Source: Candidatus Cryptobacteroides caccocaballi
GTDB lineage: Bacteria > Bacteroidota > Bacteroidia > Bacteroidales > UBA932
Assembly: GCA_018064725.1 (NCBI GenBank)
Contig: JAGHUQ010000015.1
Coordinates: 1-51,268 of the forward strand
Direction of reading: 5' to 3'
Length of the DNA: 51,268 bases
The translations under genes and the position numbers were made by a program. Positions 18,404 to 28,138 of this stretch are shown here, in pieces. The notes beneath the pieces were generated by a model. The model did not search any database and had not been told where the DNA came from. It saw only the letters and a program-made list of their open reading frames with translations. Position 1 is the first letter of the stretch, and each line of letters opens with the position of its first letter.

Positions 18404-18433
18404 AAAGATAATAAAAATTATCTATCCAGCAAA
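18403..18433 (-). promoter_or_regulatory. rpsF-rpsR-rplI operon promoter (TTTG-N19-TATCTTTG)
   Basis: Minus strand TTTG (18433-18430), 19-nt spacer, TATCTTTG (18410-18403), immediately downstream of the pepD stop. Confidence 0.75.
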
Positions 18434-18434
18434 A

Positions 18435-19916
18435 CTATTTCTCTGGTATAGACAGAAGTACAGTCTTGAGATACTCCCAGCTGCGTTCAACAGAAGGGAT
18501 GAAGAGCTTCTCATCAGGAGAATGAGGGTACATGATTGTAGGACCGAACGAAACCATATCCCAGTTAGGATACTTGGATCCGAGGATACCACACTCGAGT
18601 CCTCCGTGGGTAGCTACGATCTGGGCAGGCTTTCCGTACATCGCCTCATAAGTCTTCTTCATGACCTTAAGGATGATCGAGTTGTTGTTAGGAGCCCATC
18701 CGGAATAACCTCCAGTGAAAGTGACCTTGCAGCCAGCAAGGACGAACGCACTCTCGATTCTGCGGGAAAGAGCCTCCTTGGCACTGTCAAGAGAACTTCT
18801 GAGGAGAGTCTTGACCATGAACTTGCCCCTGGCGATCTTCACCATTGCGAGGTTGTTAGAGGTCTCGGTAAGGCCTTCGATTGAATCACTCATCCTCTCG
18901 ACGCCGTTAGGACATGCCAGGATGGCACGCATGAAACACTCGGCAGCTGCATCTTCCACATAGAGACAGTCAGCATGGCTGCACTTCTCGCCCTCTGCAG
19001 GCACATATGGAGCAAAGATGATTTCTATGTTAGGATCAGCAATCGCAAACTCCTGCATGATTTCCTCGGCAAGCTTGGAAACCATCTTCTTTGCTGCTGA
19101 AAGCTTCTTTGCAGGAACATACACGGTACATTCGGTCTCGCGAGGGATGGCGTTTCTGAGAGTACCTCCCTCCATGTCAAGAAGTTTCACGAGTCCCTTC
19201 TGAAGGAGAGGAAGGAGAATACGGGCAGCAAGGACATTGGAATTAGCTCTGTACAGCTTGATATCCATGCCTGAGTGGCCTCCGAGCAGACCCTTGATGA
19301 TGAGGCTGTAGCAAAGATAGTCGTCCTCCGGTTCAACACGTGTGTAGGTTGCGGATACATTGGTATCAAGACCACCGGCACATCCGACGCAGAGTTCACC
19401 CTCCGCCTCGCTGTCGCAGTTGATGAGAAGATCACCCTTGAGCACACCTGCAGCGAGGGCGTCAGCACCAGTCATTCCGGTCTCCTCGTCGATGGTCACG
19501 AGAAGCTCCACCGGACCATGCTCGATATCCTTGGACTCGAGCACTGCCATTGCAAGAGCAACGCCGATACCGTTGTCCGCGCCGAGAGTCGTACCCTTTG
19601 CCTTGACCCACTCTCCGTCGATCCATGTCTGGATAGGATCCTTCTCGAAATCATGGTCAACATCTGAATTCTTCTGAGGGACCATGTCCATATGGCCTTG
19701 AAGGATGACGCCCATTCTGTTCTCGAAGCCAGGAGTTGCAGGCTTGCGGATGATTATGTTTCCGACCTCGTCCCTGATTGTCTCGAGACCGAGTGACTTA
19801 CCAAAGTTATAAAGGAATTCTGACGCCTTCTCCTCATGCTTGGAAGGACGCGGAATCTGAGTAAGCGAGTGGAAGTTCTTCCACACGACATTTGGCTTGA
19901 GTTCTGAGATGCTCAT
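18435..19916 (-). CDS. pepD: Aminoacyl-histidine dipeptidase (PepD-like, M20 family)
   Basis: 493 aa; ILQGHMDMVPQKN, TTLGADNGIGVA, LLVTIDEETGMTGA, LLGGHSGMDI. Confidence 0.93.
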   Translation of the reverse strand: MSISELKPNVVWKNFHSLTQIPRPSKHEEKASEFLYNFGKSLGLETIRDEVGNIIIRKPATPGFENRMGVILQGHMDMVPQKNSDVDHDFEKDPIQTWIDGEWVKAKGTTLGADNGIGVALAMAVLESKDIEHGPVELLVTIDEETGMTGADALAAGVLKGDLLINCDSEAEGELCVGCAGGLDTNVSATYTRVEPEDDYLCYSLIIKGLLGGHSGMDIKLYRANSNVLAARILLPLLQKGLVKLLDMEGGTLRNAIPRETECTVYVPAKKLSAAKKMVSKLAEEIMQEFAIADPNIEIIFAPYVPAEGEKCSHADCLYVEDAAAECFMRAILACPNGVERMSDSIEGLTETSNNLAMVKIARGKFMVKTLLRSSLDSAKEALSRRIESAFVLAGCKVTFTGGYSGWAPNNNSIILKVMKKTYEAMYGKPAQIVATHGGLECGILGSKYPNWDMVSFGPTIMYPHSPDEKLFIPSVERSWEYLKTVLLSIPEK

Positions 19917-19937
19917 AGTTTATGGTGTATTGATTAT

Positions 19938-20933
19938 TTATTTAGTCATGACGAAAGTGGTTGCATCAGTACCGAGCTGGTATACCGGAACACGTGTGTC
20001 GAGCAGCATGGTGGTACCCTCATAGAGCTTGACCCTGCACACGGCAGGAACCCTGTAGTGTACGAGTGCGCCCTTGCCGGCCTTTGCCTCACCACCCGTA
20101 ACCGGCGCTACAGATTCAGGAAGCAGCTCCAGCACGACAGGTGAGCCGGAAAGATTGTCCGCAGCCACGGCACCTTCCGTATCAGAAAGACGGAAGGCAA
20201 CGTACTGATGGCTGCTCTTGGAAGCCTCGGGCACGACCTCAACGTTGTACACCTGAGTCTGCACGTCAGTATATCCGACGAAAAGGCTGAGATACTCCTT
20301 CTCGAGTCTCTTCATCTCAGCGACTGCGTCACCCATAGCCTGACCGCTGTAGGTCATGTCCGTATCGCCGGTAATTATCTGAATTCTGGTATTTCGAAGT
20401 TTGAAGATCATCTCCGCAGCCTCGGCAGCACGTTTATCCGGGGTCTTCTCCACGAGTACGCTCTGAGTTATCTCACTTACGAGACCCTCTTCGTCCGTCT
20501 TATAGAGCTTTGTCGATTCTATCGCACGATTGGAAGTAACTCCCCTTTCGGAAAAATCCGTCCTCGCTGAAGAAGGGAATCTCCATGTGGAAGAAGAAGT
20601 CGCAACATCTCCGGAAACGCATACGAGTCCCTGGCTGGTGAAACTGCCGAGCGCGGACGCAGGAACAGCAGCCGAGTATCGTGCAGACATGTCAGCCTCC
20701 ACGCGCGGAGTCATGACGATCTTGACGATGTGGCTCTCACTGGAGTCTTCCAGCCGCGCATCTACTCCGAGATATTTCTTGGCATATTCTGCATAAGGAC
20801 CTGCATGGAAAGTCTCGATGACGGTCTCGACTTCCAGAGAGAGAGAGGTCTTAGGAAGGGAATACACCTCCTGAGCATGCAGAACCGGCATTGCGGCGAA
20901 CATAGCCGCTATCATTGTCAAAAGCTTCTTCAT
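19938..20933 (-). CDS. DUF4831-like family secreted protein
   Basis: Start placed at the MKKLLTMIAAMFAAMPVLHAQ signal peptide (ATG at 20933) rather than the longer ORF; resembles DUF4831 proteins of Bacteroidales. Confidence 0.7.
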   Translation of the reverse strand: MKKLLTMIAAMFAAMPVLHAQEVYSLPKTSLSLEVETVIETFHAGPYAEYAKKYLGVDARLEDSSESHIVKIVMTPRVEADMSARYSAAVPASALGSFTSQGLVCVSGDVATSSSTWRFPSSARTDFSERGVTSNRAIESTKLYKTDEEGLVSEITQSVLVEKTPDKRAAEAAEMIFKLRNTRIQIITGDTDMTYSGQAMGDAVAEMKRLEKEYLSLFVGYTDVQTQVYNVEVVPEASKSSHQYVAFRLSDTEGAVAADNLSGSPVVLELLPESVAPVTGGEAKAGKGALVHYRVPAVCRVKLYEGTTMLLDTRVPVYQLGTDATTFVMTK

Positions 20934-21063
20934 CTTATTAAAAATTAATTTTTCACCGGACATCAAGCCCAAAACAATCTAGGCTGCAACAAAGATACCA
21001 AAAAATCAAAGGATTTCACTATCTTTGTAGAACTACTGACAAATAATCAATCTCATATAAATT

Positions 21064-22731
21064 ATGTTCAAAGGTCAACCAAAAGGTCTCTACGCCCTTG
21101 CCCTTGCCAACACCGGTGAGCGCTTCGGCTACTACACCATGCTTGCCATCTTCCTCCTGTACCTTCAGGCGAAGTTCGGCTTCTCAGCAGCTGTCGCTGG
21201 ACAGATCTATGCAATTTTCCTTGCTGTAGTCTACTTCATGCCGGTAGTCGGCGGATGGTTAGCCGACAGGATAGGATACGGAAAATGCGTAGTCACCGGT
21301 GTCAGCGTAATGTTCCTCGGATACTGCTGTCTCTCCGTTCCGATCAGCGCATTCTCTGCCAGGGCTCTCTCGCTCTGCATGATGTTCCTCGCGCTGCTCC
21401 TCATCGCTGCAGGTACCGGTCTGTTCAAAGGTAACCTCCAGGTCATGGTAGGAAACCTCTATGACGACCCTAAGTATTCAGCAAAGAGAGACTCCGCATT
21501 CAGCCTTTTCTACATGGCGATCAACCTCGGCTCAATGTTCGCTCCTACCGCAGCAAAGGCGCTTACGAACTGGAAGATGGGTGCTGCCGGCCTGTTCTAC
21601 AAATCAGACGCACCTGCAATCGCACACCAGATCCTCTCAGGAGACATGGCAAACGCAGCTACCATGCAGTCATACGCAGATGCAATGCCTGGAGCTGCAG
21701 GAATGGATCTCGCAGCTTTCAGCCAGTATTACATCGAGAATCTTTCAACCGCATACAACCTTGGCTTTGCAGTGGCCTGCGTATCTCTCATCTTCTCAAT
21801 CGCAGTCTATTTTGCTTGCCGCACATGGTTCAAGCATGCTGACATCAACGCCAAGCAGCAGGCAGCAGCCAATGCAAACGTCGTTGAACTCACTCCTCAG
21901 CAGACCAAAGAAAGGATTGTCGCACTCGGCTTCGTATTTGCGGTAGTAATCTTCTTCTGGATGGCTTTCCACCAGAACGGTTCTTCACTCACCTACTTTG
22001 CAAGAGACTACACACAGGATTTCGTGACCGGACCTCTCAAGATAGGTTTCAACATCTGGGCCCTCACCCTCCTCGCAGCGTCAGTCTACACCCTCTTCTC
22101 AGTATTCCAGTCTGAGACCAGGAAAGGCAAGACCATCAGTGGAATCATCACCCTCATCCTCTGGGGTGGAGCATATGCTCTCTTCGCAGGCATGGGCGAC
22201 AAGGTCAGCATCCTTCCTTCAGACTTCCAGCAGTTCAACCCATTCTTCGTCGTAGCGCTTACTCCTGTGTCAATGGCAATCTTCTCTGCTCTCGCAAAGA
22301 AAGGAAAGGAGCCATCTGCACCTAAGAAAATCGGACTCGGAATGTTCGTTGCCGCTGTCGGATATCTCGTAATGCTCCTCGCTTCAAGCGGTCAGCCGGC
22401 TCCATCAGAGCTCAACGGCGCCGTTTCACCAGATCCGGTTGTTCCTGCTTACCTCATCAGCACCTATCTCGTACTTACCTTTGCTGAGCTTCTTCTCTCA
22501 CCTATGGGTATCTCATTCGTATCGAAGGTCGCTCCTCCGAAGTACAAGGGTCTCATGATGGGTCTTTGGTTTGCATCTACCGCAGTAGGAAATTACCTCA
22601 GCTCTATTCCTTCAATGCTGTGGAACAACGTTCCTCTCTGGGTCAACTGGACCATCCTCATGGGCCTCTGCATCATCTCAGGACTCGTAATGTTCTCAAT
22701 GCTCAAGAAGCTCGAGGCAGCTACAAACTAA
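21064..22731 (+). CDS. POT/PTR-family proton-dependent peptide transporter (MFS)
   Basis: 555 aa multi-TM; N-terminal ALANTGERFGYYTMLAIFLLYLQAKFGFS; SLFYMAINLGSMFAP. Confidence 0.9.
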   Translation: MFKGQPKGLYALALANTGERFGYYTMLAIFLLYLQAKFGFSAAVAGQIYAIFLAVVYFMPVVGGWLADRIGYGKCVVTGVSVMFLGYCCLSVPISAFSARALSLCMMFLALLLIAAGTGLFKGNLQVMVGNLYDDPKYSAKRDSAFSLFYMAINLGSMFAPTAAKALTNWKMGAAGLFYKSDAPAIAHQILSGDMANAATMQSYADAMPGAAGMDLAAFSQYYIENLSTAYNLGFAVACVSLIFSIAVYFACRTWFKHADINAKQQAAANANVVELTPQQTKERIVALGFVFAVVIFFWMAFHQNGSSLTYFARDYTQDFVTGPLKIGFNIWALTLLAASVYTLFSVFQSETRKGKTISGIITLILWGGAYALFAGMGDKVSILPSDFQQFNPFFVVALTPVSMAIFSALAKKGKEPSAPKKIGLGMFVAAVGYLVMLLASSGQPAPSELNGAVSPDPVVPAYLISTYLVLTFAELLLSPMGISFVSKVAPPKYKGLMMGLWFASTAVGNYLSSIPSMLWNNVPLWVNWTILMGLCIISGLVMFSMLKKLEAATN

Positions 22732-23208
22732 ATGGGAAAATACAATCTCGATATGGAAGCTCGTGCCGATATGGCACGGGCTTTCTTTAAAAAAGGATAT
22801 AACTGCTGTCAGTCAGTAGCCCTCGCCTATTCCGACGTAATCGGCATGGACGAGACTGCGATCGCAGCAATGGGTTCCGGCTTCGGAGGTGGATTCGGAC
22901 GGCTCAGGGAGGTTTGCGGATGCGTGAGCGGCATGACACTCGTCGCTGGAGCTGCGCTTCCATCCACGGACCCTTCCGACATGCAGCGTCGCAGCGCCAA
23001 CTATGAGCTGGTGCAGAAGCTTGCGAACAGATATAAGGAGGAAAACGGCAGCATAATCTGCAGGGAACTCCTCGGACTGGAAAAGACCGTCAAGACAGAA
23101 GAATCCATGCCATCTGCAAGGACTGACGAGTATTACAAGAAGAGGCCATGTCCCGAATTATGCGCGTGCGCTACAAGGATTCTGGCCGAGACACTTAACT
23201 CACTATAG
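22732..23208 (+). CDS. C-GCAxxG-C-C family protein
   Basis: 158 aa; FKKGYNCCQSVALAYSDVIGMDETAIAAMGSGFGGGFGRLREVCGCVSGMTLVAGAAL. ATG directly abuts the POT stop codon (TAAATG). Confidence 0.85.
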   Translation: MGKYNLDMEARADMARAFFKKGYNCCQSVALAYSDVIGMDETAIAAMGSGFGGGFGRLREVCGCVSGMTLVAGAALPSTDPSDMQRRSANYELVQKLANRYKEENGSIICRELLGLEKTVKTEESMPSARTDEYYKKRPCPELCACATRILAETLNSL

Positions 23209-23227
23209 GTCGAATACCAGGAAGCGT

Positions 23228-23279
23228 CAAGAAATAAGGCAAGGCAAACCGTGCGGTTATTGCCTTGCCTTATTTCTTG
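23228..23279. terminator. Long perfect inverted repeat between the C-GCAxxG-C-C gene and mltG
   Basis: 20-bp perfect stem CAAGAAATAAGGCAAGGCAA ... TTGCCTTGCCTTATTTCTTG with 12-nt loop; the right arm lies in the mltG 3' coding end. Confidence 0.8.
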
Positions 23280-24282
23280 CATTGAGAGCAGCCTGGAATT
23301 CCCTCGCATTCCGTAGATGCTGGTCGTACGAAACAGCAAAATTATGGGTTCCGTCAAAACTTGCGCTAGCACAGAAATATAGGTAACCATGCTTGTCCGG
23401 ATTAAGCACGGCGTCCAGGTACGCCTTCCCTGGGGTACAGATAGGTCCAGGAGGAAGTCCCGCATATTTATAGGTATTATATGGGGAATCCACCTCAAGA
23501 TGCTTCAAGAGGACCCTGTTGAGAGTATACCCGTAACAATAGCATACGGTCGGATCCGCCTGCAGCTTCATACCGATCCTGTATCTGTTCAGATACACAC
23601 CGGCGATCTTTGCGAACTCCTGCTCGGCGCGAGTCTCGCCTGACACTATAGACGCAACGGTCGACACCTGCTCCTTGGTAAGGCCCAGCGCCTTCGCCTT
23701 GGAAACTCGTTCATCCGTCCAGAAAGCATCGTATTCTTTCTTGAAGCGAGCAAAGATATCATCAGCAGATGAGGTCCAGTACATCTGGTAGGAATCAGGA
23801 AGGAAGAAACCGAAAAGATTCAGCGTGTCAGTGTCGTACTTCGCAAGGAAATCCTTATCGTACATTGCGCTATAAACCTCATCGTAACTGCACATCATCT
23901 GATTGCTGATCTGATTAGCGATCCTATCCTTCGAGCGCAGCGTTCCGGAAAGAGTAAGATTCACAGGGGTCTGCCATCCACGGGTAAGCATTCTAGCCAC
24001 ATATATGCTCTGGGATGAAGGAGCAACCAGATAATGTCCAGGCTTCAGTCCAGAAGCGACCGATTCCTTAGAAAAGGCCCTGTTCAGGCTCTTCGGATTG
24101 ATAACAACACGGCTCAGCGAATCGAGCACGTCGCTCGCGGTCGTCTCAGGATAGACATAGAGCTCATACGTATCACTGAAGTTGGCTTTCCTATTGTCCT
24201 GATACCATATAGCGGCATAAACTGCCAACACTGAACCGACAACGCACGCAATGGCCGCTGCCGCATAAATCATCTTCTTCAT
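23257..24282 (-). CDS. mltG: Endolytic murein transglycosylase MltG (YceG-like)
   Basis: 341 aa; one N-terminal TM; VSTVASIVSGETRAEQEFAKIAGVYLNRYRIGMKLQADPTVCY, SPYNTYKYAGLPPGPICTPG. Confidence 0.95.
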   Translation of the reverse strand: MKKMIYAAAAIACVVGSVLAVYAAIWYQDNRKANFSDTYELYVYPETTASDVLDSLSRVVINPKSLNRAFSKESVASGLKPGHYLVAPSSQSIYVARMLTRGWQTPVNLTLSGTLRSKDRIANQISNQMMCSYDEVYSAMYDKDFLAKYDTDTLNLFGFFLPDSYQMYWTSSADDIFARFKKEYDAFWTDERVSKAKALGLTKEQVSTVASIVSGETRAEQEFAKIAGVYLNRYRIGMKLQADPTVCYCYGYTLNRVLLKHLEVDSPYNTYKYAGLPPGPICTPGKAYLDAVLNPDKHGYLYFCASASFDGTHNFAVSYDQHLRNAREFQAALNARNKARQ

Positions 24283-25289
24283 TACCTGAGGTTAAGTATG
24301 ACACCTTCACGCAAAGTTCCGGTTGTCAACATATTATTCATTTTCTCAAGAGACTTGAGCTTGATAGCATAATGCTGGGAAATCTCCCACATAGTCTCCG
24401 AGTCAGACTCAACGACATGCTTGTCAAGGCCCTTGATTGCCTTATTGTTCTTGGCCTTGAGATATATGACCTGTCCCGGATGTATCTCCGCACCCTCCTT
24501 CAAGTCGTTGAACTTGAGAAGCTCCTTGCGGAAAAGCTGGTAGTCACGAGCAATCGAGTCAAGGGTCTCTCCCTCCATCACATAGATGAAAGGGACACCG
24601 TTGAGCTCATACACTGGCCTCGAGATAGAGAAGCTGAAACCTGACCTGTTGGCCTGCTGGAGCTTGGTCGGAGAATCAGGTATGACCTCTTCCTCCGCTT
24701 CGGAAACAGGTGTCCAGTCGCGGATAGATCCGTCTTCATGCTTCCTATCCCCTCTTTCTCTCTCATCGCGCGAATGTCTTGCAGAGCGGCCGTTTACATC
24801 GAAATCATTGAGATCATATTGTTCTATTATGCTGATAAGCTTCTTTGCATACCCGGGATCGGTGGCATATCCTGCGGCTTTGAGGCCGTTAGCCCATCCC
24901 TTGTAGTCAGTTATCTTCAGGTCGAAGAGAGACTGATATCTCTTGCTATACCTGAGGAAATCGGAATGATCTCTGAAAGAATCCTTGGCACTTGAATACT
25001 TGCGGAAGCACTCCCCCTTTGCATCATCATCGTGATAGATCGTCTGTCCAGTCCATGTACCTGCACACTTGATACCGAAGTGGTTGTTTCCCATCCTCGC
25101 AAGCACCGACTGGCCGGCAGAGGATTCAAGAAGTCCCTGCGCAAGCGTAATACTTGCAGGAACTCCGGAACGGTACATTTCGGATACAGCAATTTCATAG
25201 TACTGTACGATGTAGAGATCGTAGGAAGTCTGTGCGGAAACTGTCAGGAAACCACACAGCGTCACAAGTATAGCAAGAATCCTTTTCAT
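24282..25289 (-). CDS. Glucosaminidase-domain protein with C-terminal LysM domains
   Basis: 335 aa; signal peptide; GVPASITLAQGLLESSAGQSVLARMGNNHFGIKCAGTWTGQT; LysM-like YVMEGETLDSIARDYQLFRKELLKFNDL and HVVESDSETMWEISQHYAIKLKSLEKMN. Confidence 0.9.
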   Translation of the reverse strand: MKRILAILVTLCGFLTVSAQTSYDLYIVQYYEIAVSEMYRSGVPASITLAQGLLESSAGQSVLARMGNNHFGIKCAGTWTGQTIYHDDDAKGECFRKYSSAKDSFRDHSDFLRYSKRYQSLFDLKITDYKGWANGLKAAGYATDPGYAKKLISIIEQYDLNDFDVNGRSARHSRDERERGDRKHEDGSIRDWTPVSEAEEEVIPDSPTKLQQANRSGFSFSISRPVYELNGVPFIYVMEGETLDSIARDYQLFRKELLKFNDLKEGAEIHPGQVIYLKAKNNKAIKGLDKHVVESDSETMWEISQHYAIKLKSLEKMNNMLTTGTLREGVILNLR

Positions 25290-26215
25290 AATTTCTTCAA
25301 TGGCACATCAACGACATCAAGGTCGTGCGTAAGATAGCTTTCAGCAAATACCGTACGAGCCTCATCCAAAAATACGGACAAATCCGGATATTTGGAAGAA
25401 TAATGACCTATGAGAAGTTTTCCCACCTCTGCATCACGGGCACAGATAGCAGCCTGTTCCGCTGTAGAATGGAATCTCTGAGCCGCCTTCTCCGTCATTT
25501 CCTTGGTGTAGGTAGCCTCGTGATAGAGCAGGTCCACACCCTTTATCCATCCGGACAATTCCGGGAAAGGCGCAGTATCGCTGCAGTACGCATAGCTGCG
25601 AGGCTCATATGGCTTGAAAGCTACTTCGTCGCATTTGATGACACTGCCATCATCCCTTACGATGTCTTCGCCTCTCTTTGCCGTAGCCATTTCCGCGATT
25701 CCAAGTCCGTACTCGGCAATCTTCTCCTTTCTTATATTCAGCTGAGGTTCCGTCTCCCTGAATAGGAATCCGAAACAATCCATCTTGTGATTCAGAGGGA
25801 AAGCCTTGACGGTAAGATTCTTGATCTCAAGGACAGTCTGAGGCTCAGTCATGTCAAGAGCATGATGCTCTATCTCATAATTGAAACCCTCTCCGAACCT
25901 GCTGATGAAGAACTCCAGCATGGGGCGGAAAGCACGTGGGGCATAGATATCAAGTTTCCCGGTGCGACCTAACATTGCCATGGTGGACAAGAGTCCATAT
26001 ATACCGAACATATGGTCTCCATGCAGATGAGACAGGAATATGGCCTCGATCTTCAGATATGAGACCCCGGCTTGACGCATCCTGACCTGTGCACCTTCGC
26101 CACAGTCAATCAAAAACAAGCGCCCCCGTACATCAAGTACTTGGGCGCTTGGAAATCTATCTGAAATGGGCAGGGCCGAAGCCGTGCCCAATATATTCAG
26201 AGTGAAATTCATCAC
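25286..26215 (-). CDS. rnz: Ribonuclease Z
   Basis: 309 aa; AIFLSHLHGDHMFGIYGLLSTM metallo-beta-lactamase motif; LLYHEATYTKEMTEKAAQRFHSTAEQAAICARDAEVGKLLIGHYSSKY. Confidence 0.93.
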   Translation of the reverse strand: MMNFTLNILGTASALPISDRFPSAQVLDVRGRLFLIDCGEGAQVRMRQAGVSYLKIEAIFLSHLHGDHMFGIYGLLSTMAMLGRTGKLDIYAPRAFRPMLEFFISRFGEGFNYEIEHHALDMTEPQTVLEIKNLTVKAFPLNHKMDCFGFLFRETEPQLNIRKEKIAEYGLGIAEMATAKRGEDIVRDDGSVIKCDEVAFKPYEPRSYAYCSDTAPFPELSGWIKGVDLLYHEATYTKEMTEKAAQRFHSTAEQAAICARDAEVGKLLIGHYSSKYPDLSVFLDEARTVFAESYLTHDLDVVDVPLKKL

Positions 26216-26224
26216 GGAAGAGGA

Positions 26225-28051
26225 TTACTCACCCTTCGCGAGAGAAGCCTTGAGAGCTGCGAGAGCGTCGATGTCACCGAGAGTGGTCTTCTCGATGTTA
26301 GAGTTGATCTTCTTTACAGCCTTCTTGGTGAGATCTGCCTCAGATACTGGCCTCTCAGCCTTCTCCTCCACTGCTGCAACATAAGTCTTGGCGTGGCTTA
26401 CGGTGATCTTCTTGGTGTTCCTCTTGATATCGGTTACCTTAACCTCGAGCTTCTCACCAGCTACTGGCATGGTGCCGTCAGCCTTGACGAGCTCCTTGTT
26501 GAAGCAGAATGCCTCTACCTCTGGCTCGAGAGTAATGGTAGCACCCTTATCGGTAACAGCTGCTACGGTTCCCTCAACTACGGTACCTACAGAGTACTTA
26601 GCCTCGATCTCATCCCATGGGTTAGGAAGGAGCTGCTTGTGGCCAAGGCTGAGCTTGTGGTTAGCCTCATCGAAATCAAGGATTACAACCTCGATAGAGT
26701 CACCAGAAGCTACCATCTCTGATGGATGCTTGATCTTGTTCCAAGAAAGGTCGCTGATATGTACGAGACCCTCAACACCCTCCTCGAGCTCAGCAAATAC
26801 ACCGAAGTTGGTGATGTTGCGAACAGTTGCAGTGTGCTGGCTGCCTACAGGATACTTCTCACGGATTGACTCCCATGGGTTAGGATAGAGCTGCTTGATA
26901 CCGAGTGACATCTTCTTCTCCTCACGGTCGAGGGTAAGGATCTGAGCCTCTACCTCGTCACCTACCTTGAGGAAGTCCTGAGCGATGCGGAGACGTGGGC
27001 TCCAGCTCATCTCTGATACATGGATAAGACCCTCAACACCTGGCTCGATCTCAACGAATGCACCGTAGTCAGCGATGAGGACAACCTTACCGGTTACCTT
27101 GTCACCAACCTTGAGGTTTGCATCGAGTGCATCCCAAGGGTGCTGAGTGAGCTGCTTGAGACCGAGAGCGATTCTCTTCTTGGTCTCATCGAAGTCGAGG
27201 ATAACGACGTTGATCTTCTGATCGAGAGCAACGACCTCCTCTGGATGATTGATACGGCCCCAAGAGAGGTCAGTGATGTGGATGAGACCGTCAACACCGC
27301 CGAGGTCAACGAATACACCGTAAGAAGTGATGTTCTTGACGGTACCCTCGAGTACCTGGCCCTTCTCGAGCTTGCCGATGATCTCGCTCTTCTGCTGCTC
27401 GAGTTCTGCCTCGATGAGAGCCTTATGAGATACGACGATATTGCGGAACTCCTGGTTGATCTTGACGATCTTGAAGTCCATGGTAGTATCGACGAACTGA
27501 TCGTAGTCGCGGATAGGCTTGATGTCGATCTGGCTTCCAGGGAGGAATGCCTCTACACCAAACACGTCAACGATCATACCACCCTTGGTGCGGGTCTTGA
27601 CATAACCCTTGACGATTTCATTATTGTTGAATGCAGCATTGACCTGATCCCAAGAGCGGAGCTGGCGAGCCTTCTTGTGTGAAAGCACGAGCTGACCCTT
27701 GCGGTCCTCAGTGTTCTCTACGAGTACCTCAACCTTGTCACCAACCTTGAGGTCTGGGTTGTAACGGAACTCAGGAGCCATGATGACGCCCTCGCTCTTG
27801 TAACCGATGTTGACGATGACCTCTCTCTTGCTGATTGATGAAACGACGCCCTCGATGACCTCGTTCTCGACAACCTTTGAAAGGGTCTGGTCGTACTTAG
27901 CGGCGATCTCTGACTTGTCACCACCGTACACGTCTTCGTTCTCAAATGCATCCCAGTCGAAATTCTCTGGGGCAACTGAGGCGTTGAGGACTGCCTTAGG
28001 AGCCTCAACTGCAGGAGTTTCCTCTGCTGCGATGTTCTTGTTTTCTTCCAT
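26225..28051 (-). CDS. rpsA: 30S ribosomal protein S1
   Basis: 608 aa with repeated S1/OB domains (GTVKNITSYGVFVDLGGVDGLIHITDLSW; GKVVLIADYGAFVEIEPGVEGLIHVSEMSW; ATVRNITNFGVFAELEEGVEGLVHISDLSW). Confidence 0.96.
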   Translation of the reverse strand: MEENKNIAAEETPAVEAPKAVLNASVAPENFDWDAFENEDVYGGDKSEIAAKYDQTLSKVVENEVIEGVVSSISKREVIVNIGYKSEGVIMAPEFRYNPDLKVGDKVEVLVENTEDRKGQLVLSHKKARQLRSWDQVNAAFNNNEIVKGYVKTRTKGGMIVDVFGVEAFLPGSQIDIKPIRDYDQFVDTTMDFKIVKINQEFRNIVVSHKALIEAELEQQKSEIIGKLEKGQVLEGTVKNITSYGVFVDLGGVDGLIHITDLSWGRINHPEEVVALDQKINVVILDFDETKKRIALGLKQLTQHPWDALDANLKVGDKVTGKVVLIADYGAFVEIEPGVEGLIHVSEMSWSPRLRIAQDFLKVGDEVEAQILTLDREEKKMSLGIKQLYPNPWESIREKYPVGSQHTATVRNITNFGVFAELEEGVEGLVHISDLSWNKIKHPSEMVASGDSIEVVILDFDEANHKLSLGHKQLLPNPWDEIEAKYSVGTVVEGTVAAVTDKGATITLEPEVEAFCFNKELVKADGTMPVAGEKLEVKVTDIKRNTKKITVSHAKTYVAAVEEKAERPVSEADLTKKAVKKINSNIEKTTLGDIDALAALKASLAKGE

Positions 28052-28109
28052 AGTAAATTGTTGATCTTAACTAGTGGGTTGTACTTTATGTCTTGTGCCT
28101 CGGGGATAC

Positions 28110-28138
28110 AAAAAAGCGCACCTCTCCGAAAGGCGCGC
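28110..28138 (-). terminator. Intrinsic terminator downstream of corA, abutting the rpsA -7 element
   Basis: Minus strand GCGCGCCT-TTCGGAG-AGGTGCGC followed by TTTTTT. Confidence 0.75.

Noticed and set aside
27020-27682. 220-aa plus-strand Leu/Asp/Glu-rich ORF opposite rpsA
   Set aside because: Antisense artefact of repetitive S1-domain coding sequence.
26400-27700. Near-repeated DNA segments in rpsA
   Set aside because: Explained by tandem S1/OB domains; not a mobile or regulatory repeat.
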